The notes beneath the pieces are model-generated. The model did not search any database. It worked only from the letters and a program-made list of their open reading frames with translations, and was not told where the DNA came from. Made by a program: the position numbers and the translations under genes. This document shows positions 42,542-60,535 of a DNA stretch of 64,000 nucleotides, piece by piece. The DNA is from a bacterium (GTDB lineage Bacteria; SZUA-182; DTGQ01), in NCBI GenBank assembly GCA_040755755.1, contig JBFLZW010000083.1, forward strand, positions 9,791 to 73,790, read 5' to 3'. Numbering within the stretch: the stretch's first letter is position 1; the number at the start of each line of letters is the position of its first letter.

Positions 42542-43387
42542 ATGCGTAACTTCAAATTGGAAATCGGGGGTATACCACTAATAATTAAGTCCTGTGAACC
42601 GTGGTTTATTCAGATGATAGCTGAAAAATATCGAGACTTTGCTTTATTGTGCGGTTTGAAAGAAGAAGGTATTTTTCAAACATCCCGTTCAAGTTCTCAT
42701 CCTCCCGTTCATCTGCAGATTGACATTCGGCAGAAAGAATCGGAGAAATGGAATGATATGCTCGACGAAACACTTTGGGTGGATGTTTCATATCATAATA
42801 AGAAGTTTATCATTCGGAGACCTGATCTTGAGGGGGACATCGATTTTGATAACCGGATTGCCCGCGTTACCAACAGGGCAGCGGTTTACAGTTTTGATTC
42901 CTTTTTGCGAATTCTCTATTCCCTGTTCCTTGTTCAAGAGGGAGGGTTCCTCCTTCATGCTGCCTCAGTTGTAAGAGATGGTCAGGGGTATCTGTTCATG
43001 GGAAAATCCGGAGCAGGAAAGTCCACTATTGCCATCCATTCTTCTAAATACACAGTCTTAAGTGACGAGATTTCCCTGGTTAAAAAGGCAGGTGCCGATT
43101 ATCTGGTCTACAGCACTCCTTTTTGGGGGGAGCAGGAAATTAAGGGCAGGAATTATTTCTCTCCTCTTGCTGGGATTTATCGATTAAAGCAGAGCTCTCA
43201 GTTGCTGACGAGAAAATTGTCCGAAAGGGAGGCATTGTGCAGATTGATGGAAAATATCTTATATTTTAGCCGGGAACCTTTTCTGACCAGACAATTATTT
43301 CAAAACTGTACTGATCTAATCCAGCAAGTAGCAATTTATGAATTGGAATTCCAAAAGGATAGTTCATTTTGGAATATGATCGGTTAG
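42542..43387 (+). CDS. HPr-kinase-like P-loop kinase
   Basis: The protein (281 residues) has the P-loop GKSGAGKSTIAI at about 154-165, preceded by FLLHAASVVRDGQGYLFM, and the TVLSDEISLV Walker B-like site at about 171-180, as in HPr kinase/phosphorylase C-terminal domains. It lacks the HPr-type N-terminal domain. Kinases of this form occur in RiPP clusters; in the lasso peptide paeninodin one phosphorylates the precursor's C-terminal Ser. Here a precursor ending in Ser is encoded in the same locus. ATG 42542 has AGGGAAG upstream; a TTG frame start at 42479 is less likely. A hairpin lies just upstream, so it may have its own promoter. Confidence 0.83.
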   Translation: MRNFKLEIGGIPLIIKSCEPWFIQMIAEKYRDFALLCGLKEEGIFQTSRSSSHPPVHLQIDIRQKESEKWNDMLDETLWVDVSYHNKKFIIRRPDLEGDIDFDNRIARVTNRAAVYSFDSFLRILYSLFLVQEGGFLLHAASVVRDGQGYLFMGKSGAGKSTIAIHSSKYTVLSDEISLVKKAGADYLVYSTPFWGEQEIKGRNYFSPLAGIYRLKQSSQLLTRKLSEREALCRLMENILYFSREPFLTRQLFQNCTDLIQQVAIYELEFQKDSSFWNMIG

Positions 43388-43433
43388 ACAATGAAGAGGG
43401 TAGGAGGGGGTAGGAGGGTAGCTTGCGCTTTTA

Positions 43434-44039
43434 TCAGTTTCCTTTGAGGTTAAAAAAGGAGCACAGAAAATGAAAAGCATACCAAAATCCTTTCCGGAAT
43501 GCTCTATAAGAAAAATCCTGCCATTGACTTTTCCCGCCTTTTTGATTTTCTCTGCCCTTTTCTAATAAGGCATAAATCCTTCCAGCCATTTTATAAAATT
43601 TCAACAGCTTCTGATTTCGCTTCTGCCATAGGACAGGTTGTAATCTGGGGGAAAGCTCCGAATGACCTTCAATATTCATCACAATGGCCGCGATCTCATC
43701 AGGATAGCATACTTTTGGAAAATAATCATTATCTCCCTTTTCCCAGAATAAAAGCCGGTTTTTAAGGCAAAATCTGCCTACAATTCTGTGGATTATTAAG
43801 GTGCCCGCTGCTGTGGAACTACTTCCTACGTCATTTTCCTGCTGAAATGTCAGGCCATTTTGGCAAAAATGGTGAGTGCTTGGGGGCTTTCTTTTTCTTA
43901 AAATAACTATCCTGCCTACCTGGAGATCAGATTCAGGGCTAAAATCTGTCCAGACTTTAGCCGATAGGGTTTTGCCATCAGGAAATAGCCCTTTCATGCT
44001 ATCTCCTTTGATCTTAACTTGCCAGATATCAGTTGTCAT
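43434..44039 (-). CDS. S26 (Sec11-type) signal-peptidase-like serine protease
   Basis: The 201-residue protein has GDSMKGLFPDG (Ser14), IIHRIVG (His84) and KGDNDYF (Asp103). This is the Ser-His-Asp triad of archaeal/eukaryotic Sec11-type signal peptidases rather than the Ser-Lys pair of bacterial LepB. About 30 residues are inserted between the Ser and His motifs. No membrane helix is visible at the N-terminus; a hydrophobic stretch is at the C-terminus (FWYAFHFLCSFF). Small S26-like proteases are found in clusters with HPr-kinase-like kinases, PqqD proteins and nucleotidyltransferases, where leader cleavage is a natural role. It converges on the kinase gene (46-base gap) and lies downstream of the rRNA operon terminator. 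Confidence 0.75.
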   Translation of the reverse strand: MTTDIWQVKIKGDSMKGLFPDGKTLSAKVWTDFSPESDLQVGRIVILRKRKPPSTHHFCQNGLTFQQENDVGSSSTAAGTLIIHRIVGRFCLKNRLLFWEKGDNDYFPKVCYPDEIAAIVMNIEGHSELSPRLQPVLWQKRNQKLLKFYKMAGRIYALLEKGRENQKGGKSQWQDFSYRAFRKGFWYAFHFLCSFFNLKGN

Positions 44040-44092
44040 TTCAAGGATAGTGGATGGTTATGGGTGGGTGATGCATTTTGTGCATCAATACA

Positions 44093-44129
44093 AAAACAGC
44101 CCGCAAATAGTATATCTGCGGGCTGTTTT
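44093..44129 (-). terminator. Terminator of the promoter-distal rRNA operon
   Basis: Inverted repeat aaaacagcccgc / gcgggctgtttt (12-base arms). On the minus strand it ends in GTTTTTG, a proper T-run, right after the 5S gene. Confidence 0.88.
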
Positions 44130-44139
44130 CAGATATTAG

Positions 44140-44256
<117 letters not shown>

Positions 44257-44355
44257 AAATGTAAGTCAAGTTTTTGATCTTTGCTTTTGGGGTAAATGGA
44301 GATTGAAGGAGGGCATCTTGCGCATTTACAAAGAATGCAGGGAAAGAAAAGAGTA

Positions 44356-47364
<3,009 letters not shown>

Positions 47365-47494
47365 ATACATTTTCCCTTGTATGTCAAAGAATCCTTCGTC
47401 TAATTTACCCTAGCAAAGATTCAATTTTCAAAGATCTAAAAAGAAACCACACAGACCCAAACTCACCAAAGATATTCTCTCTCTCTCTTCTTTT

Positions 47495-47520
47495 CTCTGT
47501 GTCTCTGTGCCTCTGTGGTT
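47495..47520. repeat. ctctgtgcctctgtg-family repeat inside the rRNA spacer
   Basis: ctctgtgtctctgtgcctctgtggtt lies between tRNA-Ala and 23S, matching the dispersed repeat family at 37113 and 62735. It follows a ctctctct tract. Confidence 0.75.
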
Positions 47521-47603
47521 GCCTTTCTTTTTTTCACATATTACCCCTTCATGGGTATCTTTCAAAAACCTTTTTTCTTTTCTCTTTCCTGCTTTCTCTT
47601 CTA

Positions 47604-47679
47604 TGGTGGAGATGAGCGGGTTCGAACCGCTGACCTCCTGCTTGCAAGGCAGGCGCTCTCCCAACTGAGCTACACCCCC
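47604..47679 (-). tRNA. tRNA-Ala (anticodon TGC)
   Basis: Minus-strand cloverleaf: GGGGGTG acceptor, CTTGCAAG anticodon arm with TGC, TTCGAA T-loop. CCA is encoded at the 3' end. Standard position in a 16S-23S spacer. Confidence 0.95.
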
Positions 47680-47692
47680 TTTTTCTCTGTTA

Positions 47693-47766
<74 letters not shown>

Positions 47767-47823
47767 AACAAAAAGGGAGGGTATCGCTATTTCGCTTATC
47801 GTCAATCTCAATGGATTCTTTCA

Positions 47824-49395
<1,572 letters not shown>

Positions 49396-49442
49396 TTTTA
49401 TCCCTATCCTAAATTCCTGTCCGCAAAATAGCGATACCCATC

Positions 49443-49454
49443 TTTTCAAAGAAC
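49443..49454 (-). promoter_or_regulatory. boxA-like antitermination site in the 16S leader
   Basis: GTTCTTTGAAAA on the minus strand, 48 bases upstream of 16S. A related GATCTTTGAAAA is in the 16S-23S spacer at 47425-47436. Both resemble rRNA boxA; the call is by pattern. Confidence 0.55.
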
Positions 49455-49590
49455 TATATACTGCCTTCTTTCTCTTTCTTCCCGTGGATCTTTCTCAACC
49501 GCGTTTTTTATTCTATCAACCTTTCCTCCCCCTGTCAAGCTCTTTGTTCGCTTTTTTCTCAACCCAGCATCCTGCTCAACAGGAAATCCC

Positions 49591-49619
49591 ATACTATCAT
49601 CACCTCTCACCCTTGTCAA
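49591..49619 (-). promoter_or_regulatory. rRNA promoter, promoter-distal operon
   Basis: On the minus strand: TTGACA, 17 bases, TAGTAT. The flanking spacer differs from the second promoter, but the two hexamers are the same and the preceding ATA is shared. It lies in the unique 177-base spacer between operons. Confidence 0.88.
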
Positions 49620-49684
49620 TATTTTTGTTTATTTTTTTATGATGAACATCCGGTAGAGGAGGGGAGAAGAACCGAGCTGAGAAA

Positions 49685-49717
49685 GCAAAGCCCGCAACAC
49701 TGAGTTACGGGCTTTGC
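49685..49717 (-). terminator. Hairpin after the promoter-proximal rRNA operon
   Basis: gcaaagcccg / cgggctttgc, on the minus strand just after the 5S gene. The T-run is short (CTTTC), so read-through into the second operon is possible. Confidence 0.75.
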
Positions 49718-49734
49718 AGAGAAAATTAAATTAG

Positions 49735-49851
<117 letters not shown>

Positions 49852-49950
49852 AAATGTAAGTCAAGTTTTTGATCTTTGCTTTTGGGGTAAATGGAGATTG
49901 AAGGAGGGCATCTTGCGCATTTACAAAGAATGCAGGGAAAGAAAAGAGTA

Positions 49951-52959
<3,009 letters not shown>

Positions 52960-53089
52960 ATACATTTTCCCTTGTATGTCAAAGAATCCTTCGTCTAATT
53001 TACCCTAGCAAAGATTCAATTTTCAAAGATCTAAAAAGAAACCACACAGACCCAAACTCACCAAAGATATTCTCTCTCTCTCTTCTTTT

Positions 53090-53115
53090 CTCTGTGTCTC
53101 TGTGCCTCTGTGGTT
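53090..53115. repeat. ctctgtgcctctgtg-family repeat, second rRNA spacer
   Basis: Copy of the repeat at 47495-47520 in the second operon. Confidence 0.75.
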
Positions 53116-53198
53116 GCCTTTCTTTTTTTCACATATTACCCCTTCATGGGTATCTTTCAAAAACCTTTTTTCTTTTCTCTTTCCTGCTTTCTCTTCTA

Positions 53199-53274
53199 TG
53201 GTGGAGATGAGCGGGTTCGAACCGCTGACCTCCTGCTTGCAAGGCAGGCGCTCTCCCAACTGAGCTACACCCCC
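53199..53274 (-). tRNA. tRNA-Ala (anticodon TGC), second copy
   Basis: Identical to 47604-47679, CCA encoded. Confidence 0.95.
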
Positions 53275-53287
53275 TTTTTCTCTGTTA

Positions 53288-53361
<74 letters not shown>

Positions 53362-53418
53362 AACAAAAAGGGAGGGTATCGCTATTTCGCTTATCGTCAA
53401 TCTCAATGGATTCTTTCA

Positions 53419-54990
<1,572 letters not shown>

Positions 54991-55037
54991 TTTTATCCCT
55001 ATCCTAAATTCCTGTCCGCAAAATAGCGATACCCATC

Positions 55038-55049
55038 TTTTCAAAGAAC
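55038..55049 (-). promoter_or_regulatory. boxA-like site in the second 16S leader
   Basis: Same GTTCTTTGAAAA as at 49443, with the spacer version at 53020-53031. Confidence 0.55.
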
Positions 55050-55193
55050 TATATACTGCCTTCTTTCTCTTTCTTCCCGTGGATCTTTCTCAACCGCGTT
55101 TTTTATTCTATCAACCTTTCCTCCCCCTGTCAAGCTCTTTGTTCGCTCTCCCTTTATCCTTTATCCGCCATCATTTTCTCACCGGGGACTACT

Positions 55194-55222
55194 ATACTAC
55201 CATGACTCCTTATTTGTGTCAA
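55194..55222 (-). promoter_or_regulatory. rRNA promoter, promoter-proximal operon
   Basis: On the minus strand: TTGACA, 17 bases, TAGTAT, followed by AGTAGTCCCC. It lies just outside the repeated unit (which ends at 55147). Confidence 0.9.
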
Positions 55223-55465
55223 TATCTTCTTTCAGCTTTATGATGATAATACCAAATGAGATGAACTGAAGACCACCGGAAAATGAATGCAATACGTCCC
55301 TATTTTATATGAAAATAATTATGAAATTCAACCAAGAAACCACTTTTTTAGATCGCGGCAGGTAAATTTTTTATTCAGTAATTAAATTTTTGTAGTGCGT
55401 AAAATATGATAATGTGATATTATTAGTAAGACATCCTTAAATCTGTAGCAAAAATGGAGGGAACT
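55223..55465. other. AT-rich gap upstream of the ribbon-helix-helix gene
   Basis: This stretch holds the region upstream of the rRNA promoter and the leader of the small gene at 55466. No further gene is visible. A TATGATAAT stretch near 55407 may be a -10 region, but a convincing -35 at the right distance was not found. Confidence 0.45.
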
Positions 55466-55675
55466 ATGCAAAAAAAGAGACTCAATTTCACTATCCCAAA
55501 AGATAGTTACGAGGCACTGAAAGAATTAAGCACTAAAAGCGGATTGACAGTCAGCGAGATCATGAGAGAGGCTATTCGGATCTATAAATGGGCAAAATTA
55601 GAATCAGGGAAAGGAAACGTCATTGTCTCAAAAACCGATGACGGCAAAGGTGTTGAGACAAGGGTTATTCTCTAG
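55466..55675 (+). CDS. Small ribbon-helix-helix (CopG-like) protein
   Basis: The protein (69 residues) has an N-terminal beta strand, KKRLNFTIPKDSYEAL, and a helix-turn-helix region KELSTKSGLTVSEIMREAIRIYKW, as in CopG/Arc repressors. GGAGGGAACT precedes the ATG at 55466. No partner toxin gene is adjacent on the same strand, and the gene converges on SMC. It is probably a small DNA-binding regulator or an orphan antitoxin. Confidence 0.78.
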   Translation: MQKKRLNFTIPKDSYEALKELSTKSGLTVSEIMREAIRIYKWAKLESGKGNVIVSKTDDGKGVETRVIL

Positions 55676-55693
55676 TCACCAGCAGGTGCCGGA

Positions 55694-58600
55694 TCAATCT
55701 CCTCCCGATGGAGAATGAGGTAATTCCAGACTGACTACCTTGGAAAGACCCGGCTGTTCGATCGTCACCCCATAAATCGCATCAGCAGTTTGCATCGTTT
55801 TCTTGCTGTGAGTGATAATGAGAAACTGTGTTCGCTGCTTGAATTCGTTGATAATAGTAAGAAATCGATCGATATTGGCATCATCCAGCGGAGCATCGAT
55901 CTCATCCAGTAAGCAGAATGGACTCGGCTTCAGCAGATAAATGGCTAAAATCAGGGCAATCGCCGTCATGGCTTTTTCGCCGCCGGAAAGAAGAGATAAA
56001 TATTGCGGTTTTTTCCCCGGTGGCTGAGCCACTACTTCGACACCTGTTTCAAGCAGATCATTGGGTTCCTCAAGTAAAAGCTCCGCATGTCCGCCTTCAA
56101 ACAACCGTTTGAAGGCGGCTTGAAAATTAAAGTTTATGCTGTCAAATGCCTGCTGAAAGCGCGCACAGGAATCCTGATTGATCCGGCTGATCAGGGAATT
56201 GAGCGATTCGAGAGAGCTGCGCATGTCGGTTTCCTGCTGGTGGAGAAATTCATAGCGCTGAAGGAGCTGATTGTATTCCTCAATTGCCATAAGGTTGACT
56301 GCTCCCAGGGATGAGATCGCGCTCCTGATAGTCTGGAGCTGTTCCTGAAGCTCCCGGATTTCTCCTTCACCGAGAAGCGGAGAATCATCAGGAGGAATCA
56401 TCTGGTCCTCAGGTAAATGGCTGTCTCCAAGGAGGTGACTCATGCGGATCTGTATCTCTGTCAGGTGAAGCTCAACCTTTTTGGTTTCCATGAGAACCTG
56501 ATTTTTCGCCTGAAGGGCTTTCTTCAGTTTTTTTTCCAAATGCCTGACTATCTCGACCCGTTCATTACGGTCAGCTTCAAGCCTCGTGAAATCGAGGCTG
56601 GCAGCCTCTCTGTCTTGTATAAGCTGGGGGAGACGTCCGTTCAGCTCATGAAGGGTCTGATCGCTTTTTTGCCAATTGAGATCAATTTTTTCCAGCCTGC
56701 TCTGAAGATTAGCTATCCTCCTGGTATTCTGAAGCTGTAATTCCTGCTGGTGCCGCACGTTTGTCTGCAGCGCCTTGTGATGCTCCCGGAAGGAAGTAAG
56801 GGCGATTTTGCAGTCAGTCATTTGCTCCTGCAAGCTTTTCTCCTGCTGGCGCAAGGTATCAAGCTCATGAGCAAAGGTTCTGATTTCCTGCTCAGCCTGG
56901 ATTTTTTCTTCCCTGACCTTACCGAGCCGCGCTTCCTGGTTCTTCAGATCCGCAGCCAGTTCTTCCTCATCAGCCAGAGCCCGCTCTTTTTTGTACTTGA
57001 CTTCCTTGAGCCGCTGCCGATCCTGCTCAAGCTCCGCCTCAAGGTGAGAGAGGTCTTTTTGCAGCCCATTCAGGGCGATTTCAAGCTTATGCTGCCGCTG
57101 ATTCAGTTCCTCCTTCTCCTGCCGCAGCTCTTCAATCTCTTTGGCTGTCTTGTTTCGGGCAGCTTCCTCCTGTTCGATATTCGATTGGAGGAGTGGAACC
57201 GAGACCTGCAACTCTTCCATCTGTCGTTTTCTGGCCAGAAGGCTTGGCGAGGTCTTCTGGGACTCTCCACCGGAAATTATTCCGCAGGAAGATAAAATTT
57301 CGCCGCTTCGGGTCACGATCCGATACTGTCCGCTCAGTTTCGGAAATATCTGTCTGGCCACCGAGATATCATCAACCAGAATCGTATGGCCAAAAAAATA
57401 CGCCATAACTCTCTCATACCGCTTCTCATACCGGATCAGCCTGATTGCCAGGCCGATGATTCCCGGTATATCCAAAGATTCAAGAGCATGCTCCTCCAGA
57501 CCAGGCGCAGTATCAGGGCAGGGAATGCCCTCAACAGCCATGAATGTTCCCCGCCCGGCCTTGTGCTCCTTGAGATACTGGAGAAGGATAAGCCCGTCTT
57601 CGAGGGTATTGACGAGCATGCACTGAAGATCATGCTCCAGGACGGTCTCAATGGCCTTCTCATAGGCCGGGGGCACGGTAATGAGCTCGGCAACCACTCC
57701 CACAAGTCCCGCTGTCTCCCGCTGATTTTTCTTTCTGGCCAAAAGCAGGTGTCTGACACTGTCCTGATATCCCTCTTTGCGCTCAAAGATATCTTCCAGC
57801 GAAAGGAGAAGCGATCGCTCGGCCTGAAATTTCTTGTCAAGGCTACGGATCCGAAGCTCTGCCTCCTTCAGGTCCTCAAGTCTTTGCTTCATCCGCCCGG
57901 AAAGCTCACTCTCCTGCTGCCGCATCTCCCCATGCAGACGCTTGTGCTGTTCAACCTGCTGGTGAAGGTTTTTCCTCCGCTCATCTTTGCGTTGAAGGTC
58001 ATCCTCCAGTCGGCACAGGGTCCTCTGGAACCCTTCCTGCCTTCCCTGGATTTCTTTCTGTTTTCCTTTCAGGTTCCCGCACAGGTTCTCAAGCCGTGCC
58101 TCCTGATTCGTCAACCCCAGGACATCCTTGCGCCTGGTCTCGTAGGCATGATTTTTTTTCTGAATGCTCTGGCCAAGGAGCTGGCACTCGTTTTCCAGGC
58201 TTTTCAATCCTTCGCTTTTGTCTGCAAGGGACTGTTCTTTTTCCCGCAGGTCAGCTTCAAGAGTATGTATGGCAGCTTCGATTTTCGATTGGGATTTATG
58301 CAACTCTTCCAGCTCCAGATTGATAGCAATCCGCTCCTCCTCAAGCCGCTTCAACTCTTTTTCACTCGATTGCTGCTGCTGGGTGAGGGTATTTATCTGG
58401 CTTTCGAGCGCATAAACCGCTTTTTGCCGGATAGAAATCCGCTCTTCACATTCCAGAAGGGCTGTTTTGGACTTTTCAATTTCAGTCTCAGCCTGGGCAA
58501 GATCAGAGTTCACGGCCATTTCCCTGTCCTTCCACTGCTGAAGCTCTGCATCGAGTCCCTTTTTTTCCCGAAGAAGGCCGAGATACTGTCCCAGGGCGAT

Positions 58601-59281
58601 TTTGTGAGCCAGCTCATCCTCCTGCCTGCGGTACTCCCGGTAGACCATAGCCAGCTCAGCCTGTTTGGACAGGGTATCTTTTTGCTTTTCCACCTCATGC
58701 AGGATATCCTTTATCCGCTCCAGGTTCTGTTCCGTGGCCTCCATCTTTTTCAGGGCCTCTTCCCGTTTCGACTTGTACTTGAGGATCCCGGCTGCGGATT
58801 CAATCAGCGAGCGGCGCTCTTTGGGCTTGGCCATGATAATAAAGTCAATTTTTCCCTGCTCGACAATGGAATAGGCACCCCTGCCCAGACCGGTGTCAAG
58901 AAACATATCAACGATGTCCTTTAACCGGCACTGACTTTTGTTGATAAAGTATTCGTTTTCGCCCGACCGGAAGATCCTGCGGGTTATGACCACTTCCGGG
59001 AAGGCGACAGGGAGGGAGCCAAGGTTGGTCAGTTTCAGGGAGACTTCCGCCATTCCCTTCGGCGGACGGCAGGTACTGCCATTGAAGATGACATCCTCCA
59101 TCTGGCCTCCCCGGAGGGATTTGGCACTTTGCTCACCCAGGACCCAACGGATGGCGTCAGTGATATTGCTTTTTCCGCATCCATTGGGTCCCACAATGGC
59201 AGTGATTCCTGGTTTAAAAACCAGTTCCACTTTATCAGCGAAGGATTTAAACCCTTGGATTTTAAGTGATTCTAAACGCAC
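55694..59281 (-). CDS. smc: Chromosome segregation ATPase SMC
   Basis: The protein (1195 residues, the normal SMC length) has Walker A GPNGCGKSN (31-39), two long coiled-coil arms, a hinge around residues 510-680 (containing GLVGVVAELITVP and GEILSSCGIISGGE), and the C-terminal signature LSGGEKAMTAIALILA with Walker B FCLLDEIDAPLDDANI. It forms the condensin ATPase with ScpA/ScpB, whose genes are not in this window. It starts with GTG at 59281, and no clear ribosome site is present. The gene follows the aminotransferase by 21 bases on the same strand. Confidence 0.96.
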   Translation of the reverse strand: MRLESLKIQGFKSFADKVELVFKPGITAIVGPNGCGKSNITDAIRWVLGEQSAKSLRGGQMEDVIFNGSTCRPPKGMAEVSLKLTNLGSLPVAFPEVVITRRIFRSGENEYFINKSQCRLKDIVDMFLDTGLGRGAYSIVEQGKIDFIIMAKPKERRSLIESAAGILKYKSKREEALKKMEATEQNLERIKDILHEVEKQKDTLSKQAELAMVYREYRRQEDELAHKIALGQYLGLLREKKGLDAELQQWKDREMAVNSDLAQAETEIEKSKTALLECEERISIRQKAVYALESQINTLTQQQQSSEKELKRLEEERIAINLELEELHKSQSKIEAAIHTLEADLREKEQSLADKSEGLKSLENECQLLGQSIQKKNHAYETRRKDVLGLTNQEARLENLCGNLKGKQKEIQGRQEGFQRTLCRLEDDLQRKDERRKNLHQQVEQHKRLHGEMRQQESELSGRMKQRLEDLKEAELRIRSLDKKFQAERSLLLSLEDIFERKEGYQDSVRHLLLARKKNQRETAGLVGVVAELITVPPAYEKAIETVLEHDLQCMLVNTLEDGLILLQYLKEHKAGRGTFMAVEGIPCPDTAPGLEEHALESLDIPGIIGLAIRLIRYEKRYERVMAYFFGHTILVDDISVARQIFPKLSGQYRIVTRSGEILSSCGIISGGESQKTSPSLLARKRQMEELQVSVPLLQSNIEQEEAARNKTAKEIEELRQEKEELNQRQHKLEIALNGLQKDLSHLEAELEQDRQRLKEVKYKKERALADEEELAADLKNQEARLGKVREEKIQAEQEIRTFAHELDTLRQQEKSLQEQMTDCKIALTSFREHHKALQTNVRHQQELQLQNTRRIANLQSRLEKIDLNWQKSDQTLHELNGRLPQLIQDREAASLDFTRLEADRNERVEIVRHLEKKLKKALQAKNQVLMETKKVELHLTEIQIRMSHLLGDSHLPEDQMIPPDDSPLLGEGEIRELQEQLQTIRSAISSLGAVNLMAIEEYNQLLQRYEFLHQQETDMRSSLESLNSLISRINQDSCARFQQAFDSINFNFQAAFKRLFEGGHAELLLEEPNDLLETGVEVVAQPPGKKPQYLSLLSGGEKAMTAIALILAIYLLKPSPFCLLDEIDAPLDDANIDRFLTIINEFKQRTQFLIITHSKKTMQTADAIYGVTIEQPGLSKVVSLELPHSPSGGD

Positions 59282-59302
59282 GGACAGACTTTACAGCCAG
59301 GT

Positions 59303-60493
59303 TTATAATTGAGCCAGGGCATCTTCGATTCTATCCAGGCCAATCCGGATACTCTCCATACTACAGGCATAGGAGAGCCGGACATGGTGATCGGAACCGA
59401 AGGCAGAGCCAGGGACAACCGCAACGTGAGCTTTTTCCAGAAGGTAATTGGACAGGTCGAGGGAGGAATTGATAACGATATTTTCGTTCCTTTTTCCCAG
59501 GCACGAGGAAATATTGGGAAAGGCATAAAACGCTCCTCCGGGGTTCAGGCAGGAAACACCTGGTATCCTGTTCAACCGGCTGACCATGTAGTCTTTTCTT
59601 TTGGCAAATTCCATAACCATATCATGAACGAATTTCTGGTCTCCATTCAGGGCCTCAACTGCCGCTTTCTGGGAGATCGAAGTAGGGTTTGAGGTAGTCT
59701 GGCTCTGGATTTTGGACATTGCCTTGACCAGATCCTTTGGTCCGGCAGCATAGCCGATTCTCCAGCCGGTCATGGAATATGGCTTGGACACGGCATTGAC
59801 CACTACGGTCAGGGCTTTGATTTCCTCTCCCAGTGAGGCAATACTGATACACGGAGTATTGTCATAGGTAATCTGCTCATAGCATTCATCGGAAATAATG
59901 ACGATTCCCCGCCTGACGGCAAGGTCAGCCACTTTTTCCAGAATTTCCCGCGAATAAATGACCCCGGTAGGGTTAGAGGGACTATTAACGATAATGGCTT
60001 TGGTCTTTGGGGTGATCAGGCTGGCGAGAAGATCGGGGTTCATCTGAAACCCTTCAGACTCTCTGGTTTCCATAATCACCGGCTTTGCGCCAACCAGCTT
60101 GATTTGCTCAGGGTAGGAAACCCAATAGGGGGATGGCACGATGACTTCGTCCTGCGGATCGAGAAGACTCAGGCAGATGTTGAACAGAGAGTGCTTTGCT
60201 CCGCAGGAAATAATGATCTCATCCGGCTCGTAGGTCAGGCCGTTGTCCCGGGATAATTTTTTGACTACGGCAACTTTCAACTCATCGATTCCTGATTCTG
60301 CCGTATACTTGGTAAATCCCTGGTTGATAGCTGCCCTGGCTGCCTGTTTAACATTTTCCGGAGTATCAAAGTCAGGCTCGCCAGCACCAAAACCGATTAC
60401 GTCGATCCCTTCAGCACGCATCTTTTTTGCCTTAGCGGTAATGGCTAAGGTTGGGGAAGGGCTGATCTCTTTAACCCTTGATGCCAAGTTCAT
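59303..60493 (-). CDS. aspC: Aspartate aminotransferase (class I, subgroup I-gamma)
   Basis: The 396-residue protein has FGAGEPDFDTP, SPSNPTGVIYS, the PLP Lys237 in NAVSKPYSMTGWRIGY and a C-terminal LSYACSMESIRIGLDRIE. It converts aspartate and 2-oxoglutarate to oxaloacetate and glutamate. Close relatives may accept aromatic amino acids or prephenate. GAGGTAA lies before the ATG. It is the first of a two-gene unit with SMC, a known but functionally odd pairing in some bacteria. Confidence 0.92.
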   Translation of the reverse strand: MNLASRVKEISPSPTLAITAKAKKMRAEGIDVIGFGAGEPDFDTPENVKQAARAAINQGFTKYTAESGIDELKVAVVKKLSRDNGLTYEPDEIIISCGAKHSLFNICLSLLDPQDEVIVPSPYWVSYPEQIKLVGAKPVIMETRESEGFQMNPDLLASLITPKTKAIIVNSPSNPTGVIYSREILEKVADLAVRRGIVIISDECYEQITYDNTPCISIASLGEEIKALTVVVNAVSKPYSMTGWRIGYAAGPKDLVKAMSKIQSQTTSNPTSISQKAAVEALNGDQKFVHDMVMEFAKRKDYMVSRLNRIPGVSCLNPGGAFYAFPNISSCLGKRNENIVINSSLDLSNYLLEKAHVAVVPGSAFGSDHHVRLSYACSMESIRIGLDRIEDALAQL

Positions 60494-60535
60494 GATCTTA
60501 TTACCTCACTTATTGCCTTAATGTCCTCTGGTAGG

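Noticed and set aside
37213-43387. Lasso peptide cluster
   Set aside because: No asparagine-synthetase-like cyclase or transglutaminase-like B2 protease is present; the modifying enzyme is a radical SAM protein.
43397-43421. G-rich tract (gggtaggag repeats) as a G-quadruplex switch
   Set aside because: Only three tracts of three or more G are present in tandem, and the site is between converging genes; no evidence for function.
55466-55675. Toxin-antitoxin pair
   Set aside because: The ribbon-helix-helix protein has no toxin gene next to it on either side.
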